Positions 35,780 through 43,836 of a DNA stretch of 64,000 nucleotides are shown here, piece after piece. The notes beneath the pieces are model-generated. The model saw only the letters and a program-made list of their open reading frames with translations, was not told where the DNA came from and made no database searches. Both the position numbers and the translations under genes were made by a program. Source of the stretch: Klebsiella pneumoniae (GTDB taxonomy: Bacteria; Pseudomonadota; Gammaproteobacteria; Pseudomonadales; UBA5518); NCBI GenBank assembly GCA_945862145.1, contig CAMAXE010000015.1:43013-107012 (forward strand). The letters are read 5' to 3'. The stretch's first letter is position 1. Each line of letters begins with the position of its first letter.

Positions 35780-37742
35780 GGCAACCCCGCTCTATGTCAT
35801 CGGCGATGCCATCGCGCTGACGTTTCCATGCCAATCGGTAAAGGGGGTTTCGCGGGGGCGTAGTCGATGCTTCGCGAAGTCGGACTCGAGCATCCTCGCA
35901 AAGGTTAGCGGAAACAAGGACGCGCACGATGTGCCGCAACACGGCGATATCGCCGCTCATATCCCAGACCTGTTCCAGATGCCGGAGCGTGGGGTCGAGT
36001 TCGCGCTTGCTGATCCAGTAATCGGCCAACGCGGAGTGAGCGGCCTGCCGCGCGCGCGCCATCACGCGCGCATCAGTCGAGGAGACAATCGATTCGAGCA
36101 TCTGGCGACCGTTGTCGATGTCGAATCCTGCGCAACGGCCCGCTGCGGCAAGTTGCATGACAAGACCGAGGCTCTCTGGAACCTGATAGTCGATTCTGCC
36201 TGCGCCAAGGCCATCACGCAGGTCAAGAGCCGCGTCGGCAACACGCCCGGGAGGGCGGGTAGCACAGTAGAGTTGGAGCCTGCCGGCCCGGTAATGCGGG
36301 CTGGCGCGCAGTCGCGAGCTCGCCGCGTCGTAGATCCGCACCGATTGCTCGATGCTTCCACGTTCGCCCAGGGAGCGGCCGTATTGCACCAGTGCACGGA
36401 TCGAGTCGGGATGCTCCGCGTGCCAGATGCGACCCGCCAGCAACGGGTCGGCCCACACGAGCCCGGTTTCGCGAAGCACAAACAGGTTGTTCAGCAGCAG
36501 TATCGCCATCAGGGCCAACCCCGCCCGGCGCACCGGCCCGATACCGGCCCAAAGAAGCGCACACACGCCAACCCATACCCCCACTCCCGGCAGATAATTG
36601 CGATGCTCGAAATAAGGTTCAAGCGGGAAGATCGTCGACTCGAGAAGGTGACCTCCCAGGAACCACGCCAGAGCAAAAGTAAAGGCACGGAAGGGACCCG
36701 CGCGCAGCAGCCAGCCCGCAATACCTAGCAGTGACCACGTCACCGCCGAAACCAGAGTGGCAGGCGGGAAGAGCAGACTGGTCGATACCTGCAAATCATC
36801 ATGGAAAGGCCCCAATCCGTTCCGCTGAGGGGCGATCAGCAGGTGCAAGTACTCGAACAGGACGCGGGCCTCGGTGAACAGGCGTTCCAGCGGGCCATAT
36901 CCGACGCCCACATAGGCCGTATCGACATGGGCAAGATGCTGCCAACCGAGATAAGCGATACCCCCTACCGGCACACAGAAGGTGGCCCAGCACCAGCACC
37001 ACCACGCCATACGCCAGCGCCGCTGTCTGAAACTCGGCGGCAAGGCACGGCCGACGAGGGTGTACTCCGTCGCGATAACGAACAGCGGGAGCAGTGCGCC
37101 GGTCTCTTTGGACAACGCTCCAAGCAGAGTCCCCGTCAGAAGTGACGCGGTCATACCCAGCAAGGCGAAACCGGGGCGGTCAGCCAGAAGATGTCGGGCT
37201 CGCAGCCACCCAATCATACCCAGCAGGCAGAAGCATGCACTGAGAGAAGTCATCCTCTGCACCGCCATGAGGCTGGTGCTCATCAGCAAGGGACTGCTGC
37301 CCCACAAAGCGGCAACTGCGAACGCGAAACGCCCGGGCTGGGATGCGACTCCCGGCAGGTAGTACGCCAAACGCCTTGCCAGCGACGCGACGAGTAAAAC
37401 ATTCACCAGGTGCAACAAGACGTTGCACCGGATCATCACATCGATGTGATCCGGCCAGGCCGATCGCTGCGCGAGGAAGCTCGCGAGCGCCAAAGGGCGA
37501 CCAAATGGCCCGGCGTTACCGCTGAAGACGAACAGGATGGCAGAGTCCAGATCGCGGACGCTTTCGAGTCCCGCGAGATTGGCGAGATCGTCGAACGCCA
37601 ATCCGAAGCTGAACCCGGGGCGATAGAGGACATAGATCAGGGCACAAAAAACAAACAATGCTGCCCAGTGGCGTACAAAAAAAAACGCCCCTCCGGATGG
37701 AGGGGCGCTCGGAACGGGCGAAAGGTCTGAGCGATCAGACAA
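35772..37742 (-). CDS. TMTC/TfpW-like GT-C protein directly downstream of pilA (paralogue D)
   Basis: A protein of up to 656 residues with about ten membrane helices, the acidic pair in FGLAFDDLANLAGLESV, ALWGSSPLLMSTSLMAVQRM and LGALSKETGALLPLFVIATE, EPYFEHRNYLPGVGVWV and a C-terminal helical repeat domain. It is a divergent TMTC-like protein. It starts 15 bases after the pilA stop, the position that the pilin arabinosyltransferase gene tfpW occupies in some P. aeruginosa strains. The pilA terminator lies inside its first codons (37677-37707), so either some transcription reads through or the true start is a TTG after the hairpin near 37660. A link to pilin glycosylation is inferred. Confidence 0.7.
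   Translation of the reverse strand: MSDRSDLSPVPSAPPSGGAFFFVRHWAALFVFCALIYVLYRPGFSFGLAFDDLANLAGLESVRDLDSAILFVFSGNAGPFGRPLALASFLAQRSAWPDHIDVMIRCNVLLHLVNVLLVASLARRLAYYLPGVASQPGRFAFAVAALWGSSPLLMSTSLMAVQRMTSLSACFCLLGMIGWLRARHLLADRPGFALLGMTASLLTGTLLGALSKETGALLPLFVIATEYTLVGRALPPSFRQRRWRMAWWCWCWATFCVPVGGIAYLGWQHLAHVDTAYVGVGYGPLERLFTEARVLFEYLHLLIAPQRNGLGPFHDDLQVSTSLLFPPATLVSAVTWSLLGIAGWLLRAGPFRAFTFALAWFLGGHLLESTIFPLEPYFEHRNYLPGVGVWVGVCALLWAGIGPVRRAGLALMAILLLNNLFVLRETGLVWADPLLAGRIWHAEHPDSIRALVQYGRSLGERGSIEQSVRIYDAASSRLRASPHYRAGRLQLYCATRPPGRVADAALDLRDGLGAGRIDYQVPESLGLVMQLAAAGRCAGFDIDNGRQMLESIVSSTDARVMARARQAAHSALADYWISKRELDPTLRHLEQVWDMSGDIAVLRHIVRVLVSANLCEDARVRLREASTTPPRNPLYRLAWKRQRDGIADDIERGCHG
37677..37707 (-). 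terminator. Intrinsic terminator of pilA
   Basis: On the minus strand CGCCCCTCC, a 4-base loop and GGAGGGGCG form a perfect 9-bp stem at 37686-37707, followed by nine T (37677-37685). It lies 51 bases after the pilA stop and inside the first codons of the downstream ORF. Confidence 0.9.
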
Positions 37743-37757
37743 CTCGCAAATCCAGTC

Positions 37758-38216
37758 TCACTTACAGCTGCCGGGGCGGTACTTGGCGGGAACCGTGGAA
37801 ACAGTGGTGCTCCCACCGCAACGCCAAGTGATCACACCACCCGTGTTTCCGGCTACGACGAGGCCCAACTGGTTAGAACCGGCGTCAAGTTCCGAAATGC
37901 CGTTGTTGCCAGCAGCGGTGTTGATGTCCAACCGGATATATTGGCTACCGGAGTTAACCCAAGACACTTGGCTTACTTTGCCTGCACCGACCGTATTGAA
38001 CACGTTCGTTGCGCCGGTAGTCGGCATGGTGCCGGTCGAGGCAAAATACTCGGTGACTGCAGTCTTTACTTCGCTGCCGCGAGCCAAGACCTCAGATAGC
38101 TTCGCACGCACGGTGTAGTCTTGGTACGCCGGCAATGCCACCGCCGCCAAGATGCCCACGATTGCGATCACGATCATCAATTCGATCAGGGTGAAGCCCT
38201 TTTGCATTCTGTTCAC
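37758..38216 (-). CDS. pilA: Type IV pilin PilA
   Basis: Major type IV pilin, 152 residues. The prepilin leader MNRMQKG is cut before F of [20 protein letters not shown], the N-terminal helix with Glu at mature position 5. A C-terminal pair of cysteines (ITWRCGG and RPGSCK) forms the disulfide loop typical of pilins. A GTG start at 38216 is preceded by AGGAG with 7 bases spacing. PilD (41555) should process it, and PilB/PilC assemble it. A terminator follows. Whether the pilin is glycosylated cannot be read, but it is surrounded by GT-C genes. Confidence 0.95.
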   Translation of the reverse strand: MNRMQKGFTLIELMIVIAIVGILAAVALPAYQDYTVRAKLSEVLARGSEVKTAVTEYFASTGTMPTTGATNVFNTVGAGKVSQVSWVNSGSQYIRLDINTAAGNNGISELDAGSNQLGLVVAGNTGGVITWRCGGSTTVSTVPAKYRPGSCK

Positions 38217-38293
38217 TTAATTACTCCTTGTTGGAAAAACGAGTCAGTTGAACGATCGGAATTGAAGACCGCCGAACGCCTGAGGGCACACCA

Positions 38294-38309
38294 TTCAATA
38301 TGTAGGCCA
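38294..38309 (-). promoter_or_regulatory. Possible RpoN (sigma-54) promoter of pilA
   Basis: On the minus strand TGGC and TTGA are separated by 7 bases, the exact spacing of the -24/-12 element, with one mismatch in the -12 box (TTGA for TTGC). It would start transcription about 65 bases before the pilA GTG. Pilin promoters in Pseudomonas are RpoN-dependent, which supports the reading. Confidence 0.4.
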
Positions 38310-38519
38310 ACATAGCCCCAGCCTCAGCCAGAAGTGGATCAAGCCCTGAATCGTTGCGTTCCAGGACTGGATACAACCCCAACGCCCGCTCAGACCTCCG
38401 CCGGGGAGCGCCCTATAACGCCAGACATTGGACAGATTTTGTCACCCGCCGGTCACTCCGCCTCTTTCCCGGGGCCAACTAGGCAGTCAGGGGATGTGGC
38501 CCCGCCACCAAAACTCTGT

Positions 38520-38528
38520 TGCTATACT
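38520..38528 (+). promoter_or_regulatory. Extended -10 promoter of pilBCD
   Basis: TTGCTATACT contains an extended -10 (TGC before TATACT at 38523-38528). No good -35 is visible. It lies about 66 bases before the pilB ATG. Confidence 0.45.
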
Positions 38529-38594
38529 CGACCACAATGACCCTGCTTTATTCGCGGACCCTGAGATAGCGGCAATCGACACGAACGAGGCGCA

Positions 38595-40316
38595 ATGAAC
38601 GCCAATACCCCGATACCCTTGAGCGGCCTGGCACGCCGGCTGGTGCAAGACGGCGTGCTCGATGAGCAGGTAGCCCGGCAGGCCCTGCAGGACGCCCGTC
38701 AGCACAAGGTGCCGTTCGTCACCCACGTGGTGGAGCGCAACCTGGCCGATGGCAGCCGCATCGCCGAGTCCGCTTCGGACGAGTTTGGCACGCCCTTGCT
38801 CGACCTCGCCGCCTTCAACATCGAGACCTCCCCGAAGAACCTGGTCGATCCCAAGCTGATCGAGAAGCATCACGTCATCCCGCTTTTCAAGCGCGGCAAC
38901 CGTTTGTATCTGGCGGTGTCGGACCCCACCAACCTGCACGCGTTGGACGAGATCAAGTTCCATACCGGCATCAGCACCGAGGCCATCCTGGTAGAGGAGT
39001 CCCAACTCGCCAAGGTGATGCAGCGCTTCCTGAAGGCGGCCGAGGAAGCCTCGGGCAGCAATTTCTCGAGTCTTGACGATGTCGGTCTCGAAGACCTCGA
39101 CATCGAGAGTGGAGAGAAGAAGCCAGAAGACGGGGACCTCCGCTCCGCGACGGACGACACCCCGATCGTCCGCTTCGTAAACAAGGTGCTGCTGGATGCC
39201 ATCAAGGGTGGCGCGTCGGACATCCACTTCGAACCCTACGAGAAGAACTACCGCATCCGCTACCGCACCGACGGCATCCTGCACGAGGTGTCCAAGCCAC
39301 CCGTGGCGCTGGCGCCCAAGCTGGCGGCGCGCCTGAAGGTGATGTCGGCGATGGACATCTCGGAGCGCCGGGTGCCGCAGGACGGCCGCATCAAGATGAG
39401 GCTGTCCAAGACCCGCGCCATCGATTTTCGGGTCAACACGCTGCCTACGATCTTCGGCGAGAAGGTCGTGTTGCGTATCCTCGATCCGGCTAGCGCTCAG
39501 TTGGGAATTGACGCGCTGGGCTTCGAAGCTGACCAGCGTACGCTCTACATGAAATCCCTGATGTCGCCACAGGGCATGATGCTGTTCACCGGCCCCACTG
39601 GCAGCGGCAAGACCGTGTCGATGTACACGGGTCTTGGCATCCTGAACACCGACGAACGCAATATCTCTACGGCCGAAGATCCGGTCGAAATCAACATGGC
39701 TGGCGTGAACCAGGTTCATGTGAACGCCAGGGTGGGGCTCACCTTCTCCGAGGCGCTGCGCTCATTCCTGCGGCAGGATCCAGACATCATCATGGTGGGC
39801 GAGATCCGTGACCTTGCCACCGCCGAGATCGCGGTGAAAGCCGCCCAGACCGGCCACATGGTGATGTCCACGCTACACACCAACAGCGCCTGCGAAACCA
39901 TCACCCGCCTTCTGAACATGGGCGTGCCCGCTTTCAACGTGGCCACCTCGATCAACCTCATCATCGCTCAGCGCCTCGCAAGACGGCTCTGCCAATTGTG
40001 CTGCAAGGAAGTGAAGCTCCCCCCGGACGTGCTGCTCGAAGAGGGCTTTACCCCGGAAGAGGCGAACTCCATCACGGTCAAGGGGCCAGTGGGTTGCGCA
40101 AGATGCATGAACGGCTACAAGGGGCGGGTGGGCATTTACGAGTGCGTGCCGATAACCAAGGAACTCTCCCAGATCATCATGGAGGGCGGCAACTCCATCG
40201 AGCTGTCCAAAATGGCCCGCAAGCAGGGCTACAATGACCTGCGGCGTGCGGGCCTCGTGAAAATTATCAAGGGGCTAACCAGCCTCGAGGAAATCAACCG
40301 CGTGACAAAGGACTGA
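38595..40316 (+). CDS. pilB: Type IV pilus assembly ATPase PilB
   Basis: Hexameric extension motor, 573 residues. It has an N-terminal MshEN-like domain (residues about 1-150), then DIHFEPYEKNYRIRYRTDG, Walker A GPTGSGKTVSMY, the Asp box NISTAEDPVEINMAGVNQVH, Walker B DPDIIMVGEIRDLATAEIAV, the His box GHMVMSTLHTNSA, and a tetra-cysteine zinc site (CQLCCKEV, GCARCMNG). The ATG is preceded by GAGG. It is followed by pilC (2-base gap) and pilD. Confidence 0.96.
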   Translation: MNANTPIPLSGLARRLVQDGVLDEQVARQALQDARQHKVPFVTHVVERNLADGSRIAESASDEFGTPLLDLAAFNIETSPKNLVDPKLIEKHHVIPLFKRGNRLYLAVSDPTNLHALDEIKFHTGISTEAILVEESQLAKVMQRFLKAAEEASGSNFSSLDDVGLEDLDIESGEKKPEDGDLRSATDDTPIVRFVNKVLLDAIKGGASDIHFEPYEKNYRIRYRTDGILHEVSKPPVALAPKLAARLKVMSAMDISERRVPQDGRIKMRLSKTRAIDFRVNTLPTIFGEKVVLRILDPASAQLGIDALGFEADQRTLYMKSLMSPQGMMLFTGPTGSGKTVSMYTGLGILNTDERNISTAEDPVEINMAGVNQVHVNARVGLTFSEALRSFLRQDPDIIMVGEIRDLATAEIAVKAAQTGHMVMSTLHTNSACETITRLLNMGVPAFNVATSINLIIAQRLARRLCQLCCKEVKLPPDVLLEEGFTPEEANSITVKGPVGCARCMNGYKGRVGIYECVPITKELSQIIMEGGNSIELSKMARKQGYNDLRRAGLVKIIKGLTSLEEINRVTKD

Positions 40317-40318
40317 CC

Positions 40319-41548
40319 ATGGCACGGGCAGCGGCGCAGACCGTCAAGACGGCAACGTTCACGTACACAGGCAAGGATCGCCGCGGCAACCTTACCAAGG
40401 GCGAACTCCAGAGCGAGAGCGTCGCCGTCGCCAAGGCGCAGTTACGCAAGCAGGGCATCACGCCGCAGGTGGTACGGAAGAAGCCGAAGCCCCTGTTCGG
40501 CGAGCGTAAGAAGCCCATCAAACCCGCCGATATCGCGGTCTTTGCTCGCCAACTAGCGACCATGATGAAGGCAGGCGTGCCGCTGGTGCAGTCCTTCGAC
40601 ATCGTTGCCGATGGCCAGGAAAACGCTGCTTTCCGCGAGATGATCCTCGCCATCAAGAACGACGTCTCCGGCGGCAACAGCCTGGCCTCTGCGCTGCAGC
40701 ATCACCCGCGGCACTTCGACGACCTCTTCTGCAACCTGGTGCAAGCCGGCGAGCAGGCGGGAAAGCTGGACTCCATGCTGGACCGCGTTGCCACCTACAA
40801 GGAAAAGACCGAGGCGCTCAAAGCCAAAATCAAGAAAGCCCTCACCTACCCGATCGCTGTTCTGGCGGTTGCGGTAATCGTGACCATGATTCTGCTTGTA
40901 TTCGTGGTGCCCCAGTTTGCCGAGACCTTTAGCAGTTTCGGCGCCAATCTGCCGGCTTTCACGCTGATGGTTCTCGCGTTATCGAATTTCATGCAGGCCT
41001 ATTGGTACGTCATCGTGGGCGCGATGGTGGCAGGAGGCTACGCCTTCGGCGAGGCCAAGCACCGCAGCAAAGCCTTTGCCGACGGAGTCGACGCGGCCAT
41101 GCTTAAAGCACCCGTGATCGGCCCGATCCTGAAAGAAGCCGTGGTCGCCCGATTTGCGAGGACACTCTGCACCACTTTCGCCGCCGGCGTACCGCTGGTA
41201 GAGGCCTTGAACTCCGTGGCGGGTGCTGCTGGCAACGCAGTCTATGCCCGTGCAATCCGCCAGATCCGCGACGATGTGACAGTGGGTACCACGCTCACTC
41301 AGGCCATCCGCACCACCGGCCTCTTCCCGATGATGCTGCTGCACATGGTCTCGATCGGCGAGGAGTCCGGCGCCCTCGATTCGATGCTGGATAAGGTGGC
41401 CGCTCACTTCGAGACTGAAGTCGACAATAAGGTGGATGGCCTCACCGCCCTGCTGGAGCCGCTGATCATGTCAGTGCTCGGGGTGCTGGTGGGCGGCCTG
41501 ATGATAGCCATGTACCTGCCGATCTTCATGCTCGGCTCGGTGATGTAG
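40319..41548 (+). CDS. pilC: Type IV pilus inner-membrane platform protein PilC
   Basis: A 409-residue T2SSF-type protein with two homologous halves. DIAVFARQLATMMKAGVPLV and the second-half ARFARTLCTTFAAGVPLVEA are the diagnostic motifs, and hydrophobic helices are AVLAVAVIVTMILLVFVVP and ESVGVLVGGLM-type segments near the C-terminus ending YLPIFMLGSVM. It docks PilB and anchors the pilus base. The N-terminal TFTYTGKDRRGNLTKGEL is typical. Confidence 0.96.
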   Translation: MARAAAQTVKTATFTYTGKDRRGNLTKGELQSESVAVAKAQLRKQGITPQVVRKKPKPLFGERKKPIKPADIAVFARQLATMMKAGVPLVQSFDIVADGQENAAFREMILAIKNDVSGGNSLASALQHHPRHFDDLFCNLVQAGEQAGKLDSMLDRVATYKEKTEALKAKIKKALTYPIAVLAVAVIVTMILLVFVVPQFAETFSSFGANLPAFTLMVLALSNFMQAYWYVIVGAMVAGGYAFGEAKHRSKAFADGVDAAMLKAPVIGPILKEAVVARFARTLCTTFAAGVPLVEALNSVAGAAGNAVYARAIRQIRDDVTVGTTLTQAIRTTGLFPMMLLHMVSIGEESGALDSMLDKVAAHFETEVDNKVDGLTALLEPLIMSVLGVLVGGLMIAMYLPIFMLGSVM

Positions 41549-41554
41549 GCGCCC

Positions 41555-42424
41555 TTGGATCCCCTTCTTCTCACCGCGCAGTTCTGGCGCGACAACCCGG
41601 GCCTGCTGATCACGGGCATTGTTATGCTGTCGCTCGTCGTGGGCAGCTTTCTTAACGTTGTGATCCTGCGATTACCCGTAATGATGGATCGGGGCTGGCG
41701 CGAGGACTCTCGCGCGTTGCTCGCCACGCGGCCCATCGCCGCTTCGGAAACCGACGTCTCCCTGGTGCATCCGCCGTCAAGTTGCCCGCATTGCGGACAT
41801 CGCATCCGCCCTCATGAAAACGTCCCCGTCTTGAGTTATGTGCTGCTGCGGGGGCGATGTGGCAATTGCCGTGAGCCCATATCCCCACGCTACCCCATCG
41901 TCGAACTACTGACCGCCGTCCTTTCAGTAATCGTGGTGCTGCGGCTAGGTATCGGCTGGCCTGCCCTTGCGGGCTTGGCGCTGACCTGGGCGCTGGTCAC
42001 GCTCACCGTCATCGACCTGGACCACCAACTTCTCCCCGACAGCATCACACTGCCGCTGCTGTGGGCGGGACTCATCATCAACCAAATCATTGGCACGGTG
42101 CCTCTGCGTGACGCCTTGTGGGGCGCGGTGTTCGGGTATCTATCGCTCTGGTCTGTCTACTGGGCATTCAAACTGGTGACTGGCAAGGAAGGCATGGGTT
42201 ACGGCGATTTCAAGCTGCTGGCGGCATTGGGAGCGTGGCTGGGGTGGCAAGCGCTGCCGACCGTTGTACTGCTGTCATCACTCTTGGGCGCCGTGGTGGG
42301 CCTCGCGATGATTTTTTTCAGGGACCACGGCCGCAACACGCCGATTCCCTTCGGCCCGTTCCTGGCGGGGGCGGGATGGGCAACCCTGTTATGGGGTACT
42401 GCTCTGCGCGCCTATTTGCCCTGA
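41555..42424 (+). CDS. pilD: Prepilin peptidase / N-methyltransferase PilD
   Basis: A 289-residue aspartic prepilin peptidase. It has the GSFLNVVILRLPVMM motif, two CxxC pairs of the zinc site (CPHCGHRIRPHENVPV and CGNCREPISP), and the catalytic aspartates in VIDLDHQLLPDS and GYGDFKLLAALGAWLGW. It processes PilA and methylates the mature N-terminus. The start is a TTG at 41555 without a strong ribosome-binding site, 6 bases after the pilC stop. In relatives coaE and yacG follow directly; here a 7-kb glycan operon intervenes. Confidence 0.93.
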   Translation: MDPLLLTAQFWRDNPGLLITGIVMLSLVVGSFLNVVILRLPVMMDRGWREDSRALLATRPIAASETDVSLVHPPSSCPHCGHRIRPHENVPVLSYVLLRGRCGNCREPISPRYPIVELLTAVLSVIVVLRLGIGWPALAGLALTWALVTLTVIDLDHQLLPDSITLPLLWAGLIINQIIGTVPLRDALWGAVFGYLSLWSVYWAFKLVTGKEGMGYGDFKLLAALGAWLGWQALPTVVLLSSLLGAVVGLAMIFFRDHGRNTPIPFGPFLAGAGWATLLWGTALRAYLP

Positions 42425-42427
42425 CGA

Positions 42428-42892
42428 TCAGGGCCACGGCTGACAGCCGCCAGCTGTCGAATTGAAAATCATATGCCTCCTGATCATATAATTCCAGAAG
42501 AACACCGTTCCAACTGCGACCACTTTCGAGAGCATGACGTGCATGCCACGGTGCTCCACACAAAAATAGAGAATCAGCTGGTGCCAGACCAGCCCGGTGC
42601 CACTGACGGCATAAATGATCCCCAACTCCTGAAGGCGTGAAAACCGTATGCCACTTTGGAAAACCAACCTGATGCTCACAAGGTAATTGGCCAGCGTCGC
42701 AAGCACGAACCCCCAGACACCCGCCCACAAATAGCCTATGTCCATCCGATATATCAACAGTGCGAAGACTATGAAATCCACCACTGCACCCGCGACTGCT
42801 GCGATCAGATAACGCACGATTTTGAGGGCGCCAAGTGGTCGCAACACTGTGCTCATAATGGCCGAGAAAAGCCTTTCTCCCGAATACTTCAT
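42428..42892 (-). CDS. GtrA-like membrane protein (polyprenyl-phosphate-sugar flippase candidate)
   Basis: A 154-residue protein with four helices typical of GtrA: IVRYLIAAVAGAVVDFIVFA, GVWGFVLATLANYLVSIRLV, LGIIYAVSGTGLVWHQLILY and VVAVGTVFFWNYMIRRHMIF. GtrA proteins are thought to flip polyprenyl-phosphate-linked single sugars. Being last in an operon with two GT2 enzymes and two GT-C proteins fits that role. It ends 3 bases from the pilD stop in a convergent arrangement, and no terminator is visible between them. Confidence 0.85.
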   Translation of the reverse strand: MKYSGERLFSAIMSTVLRPLGALKIVRYLIAAVAGAVVDFIVFALLIYRMDIGYLWAGVWGFVLATLANYLVSIRLVFQSGIRFSRLQELGIIYAVSGTGLVWHQLILYFCVEHRGMHVMLSKVVAVGTVFFWNYMIRRHMIFNSTAGGCQPWP

Positions 42893-43836
42893 GCTTTTTT
42901 TGCCACGACCATGCAGACAGCTCCCGCGCCCGCGAATTCAGCGAATACAGCCTCGAGCAGCGCGAAAGGCGTCAGCAGCGCAACAGCCACGGCCCAGATC
43001 GACAATTCGGCAAGGCGGCTAGGGGTGAGTGGATCACGCATGAGCCGGTAAAGACGGTTCGGCACGCGCGGGCACAGGAGGTTCAGTGTGCTCTGGACAA
43101 AGCCAAAGAGACTTTGCGACCACTGCAGCGTTGCTTCGCGCACGACGATGAAATCCTCCGCAGAAAGGCATTTGCGCAGACCATCCGCTGTCAGGAAATG
43201 AAGGTGCCGGGGGATATCGAGGTGGAACCAGTAGCGCCCGAAGATCCGCGCTTGCCAGCTAGCTGCATTCGGCACCGCCAGGAACAACAACCCACCAGAG
43301 GGAAGCAAACTCGTCGACGCACGCAGGACCGCTACGGGATCACGTAGATGCTCCAGTACGTGCCAGATGACCACGGCATCCACCGGATCAAGTTTGTGCA
43401 CATGCTCTCCGATTTCGCCCTCGATGATGCGCAGACCTGGGCGTACCGCGCGCGCTGCGCCACCCGGGCGCTCGAAACCGATGGGTACTGCGCCCAGGCG
43501 CTCGAGCTCCACGAGAAGTTGTCCAGTGCCGCAACCCATGTCGAGTACGCGCGGATTGGGCGCGTCGTGCAGGGCGACAAGCACCGAGCGCGCAAGCCGG
43601 CGCTTGCCAGCATCGAAGACGTATTGAAAAACCGACTGGAATTTCCGTTTTCCGCGTCCGTAATAGCAAGCCTCATAGTAGTGGGCAAGCTCGTGATCGG
43701 TCGGCGAGTCGAGTAACGAGCCGCTGCCACAGCGCCCGCAGAAGGAAATCCGGAATTGATGCCGGCCCTCGTCTGCATCAAGGGCCACAACAATTTTCGG
43801 ATTCGTGCTGGTGGTGCAAAAAGCACAATACATCAT
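42889..43836 (-). CDS. SAM-dependent methyltransferase with N-terminal zinc-like domain
   Basis: A 315-residue protein. Two cysteine pairs (MMYCAFC and FCGRCGSG) suggest a small zinc-binding domain, followed by DHELAHYYEACYYGRGKRKF and the SAM-binding RVLDMGCGTGQLLVELERLG, with DAVVIWHVLEHLRDPVAVLR and LFLAVPNAASWQARIFGRYW. C-terminal hydrophobic helices (LSIWAVAVALLTPFALLEA) suggest membrane attachment. It overlaps both neighbours by 4 bases. Target unknown. Confidence 0.78.
   Translation of the reverse strand: MMYCAFCTTSTNPKIVVALDADEGRHQFRISFCGRCGSGSLLDSPTDHELAHYYEACYYGRGKRKFQSVFQYVFDAGKRRLARSVLVALHDAPNPRVLDMGCGTGQLLVELERLGAVPIGFERPGGAARAVRPGLRIIEGEIGEHVHKLDPVDAVVIWHVLEHLRDPVAVLRASTSLLPSGGLLFLAVPNAASWQARIFGRYWFHLDIPRHLHFLTADGLRKCLSAEDFIVVREATLQWSQSLFGFVQSTLNLLCPRVPNRLYRLMRDPLTPSRLAELSIWAVAVALLTPFALLEAVFAEFAGAGAVCMVVAKKA

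Larger units (their letters stand above)
38217..38594. other. Divergent regulatory region between pilA and pilB
   Basis: 378 bases without a supported gene. It carries the pilA leader, a possible sigma-54 site on the minus strand, and an extended -10 for pilB on the plus strand. Short frames here (for example 38334-38540) have no recognisable similarity. Confidence 0.6.
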
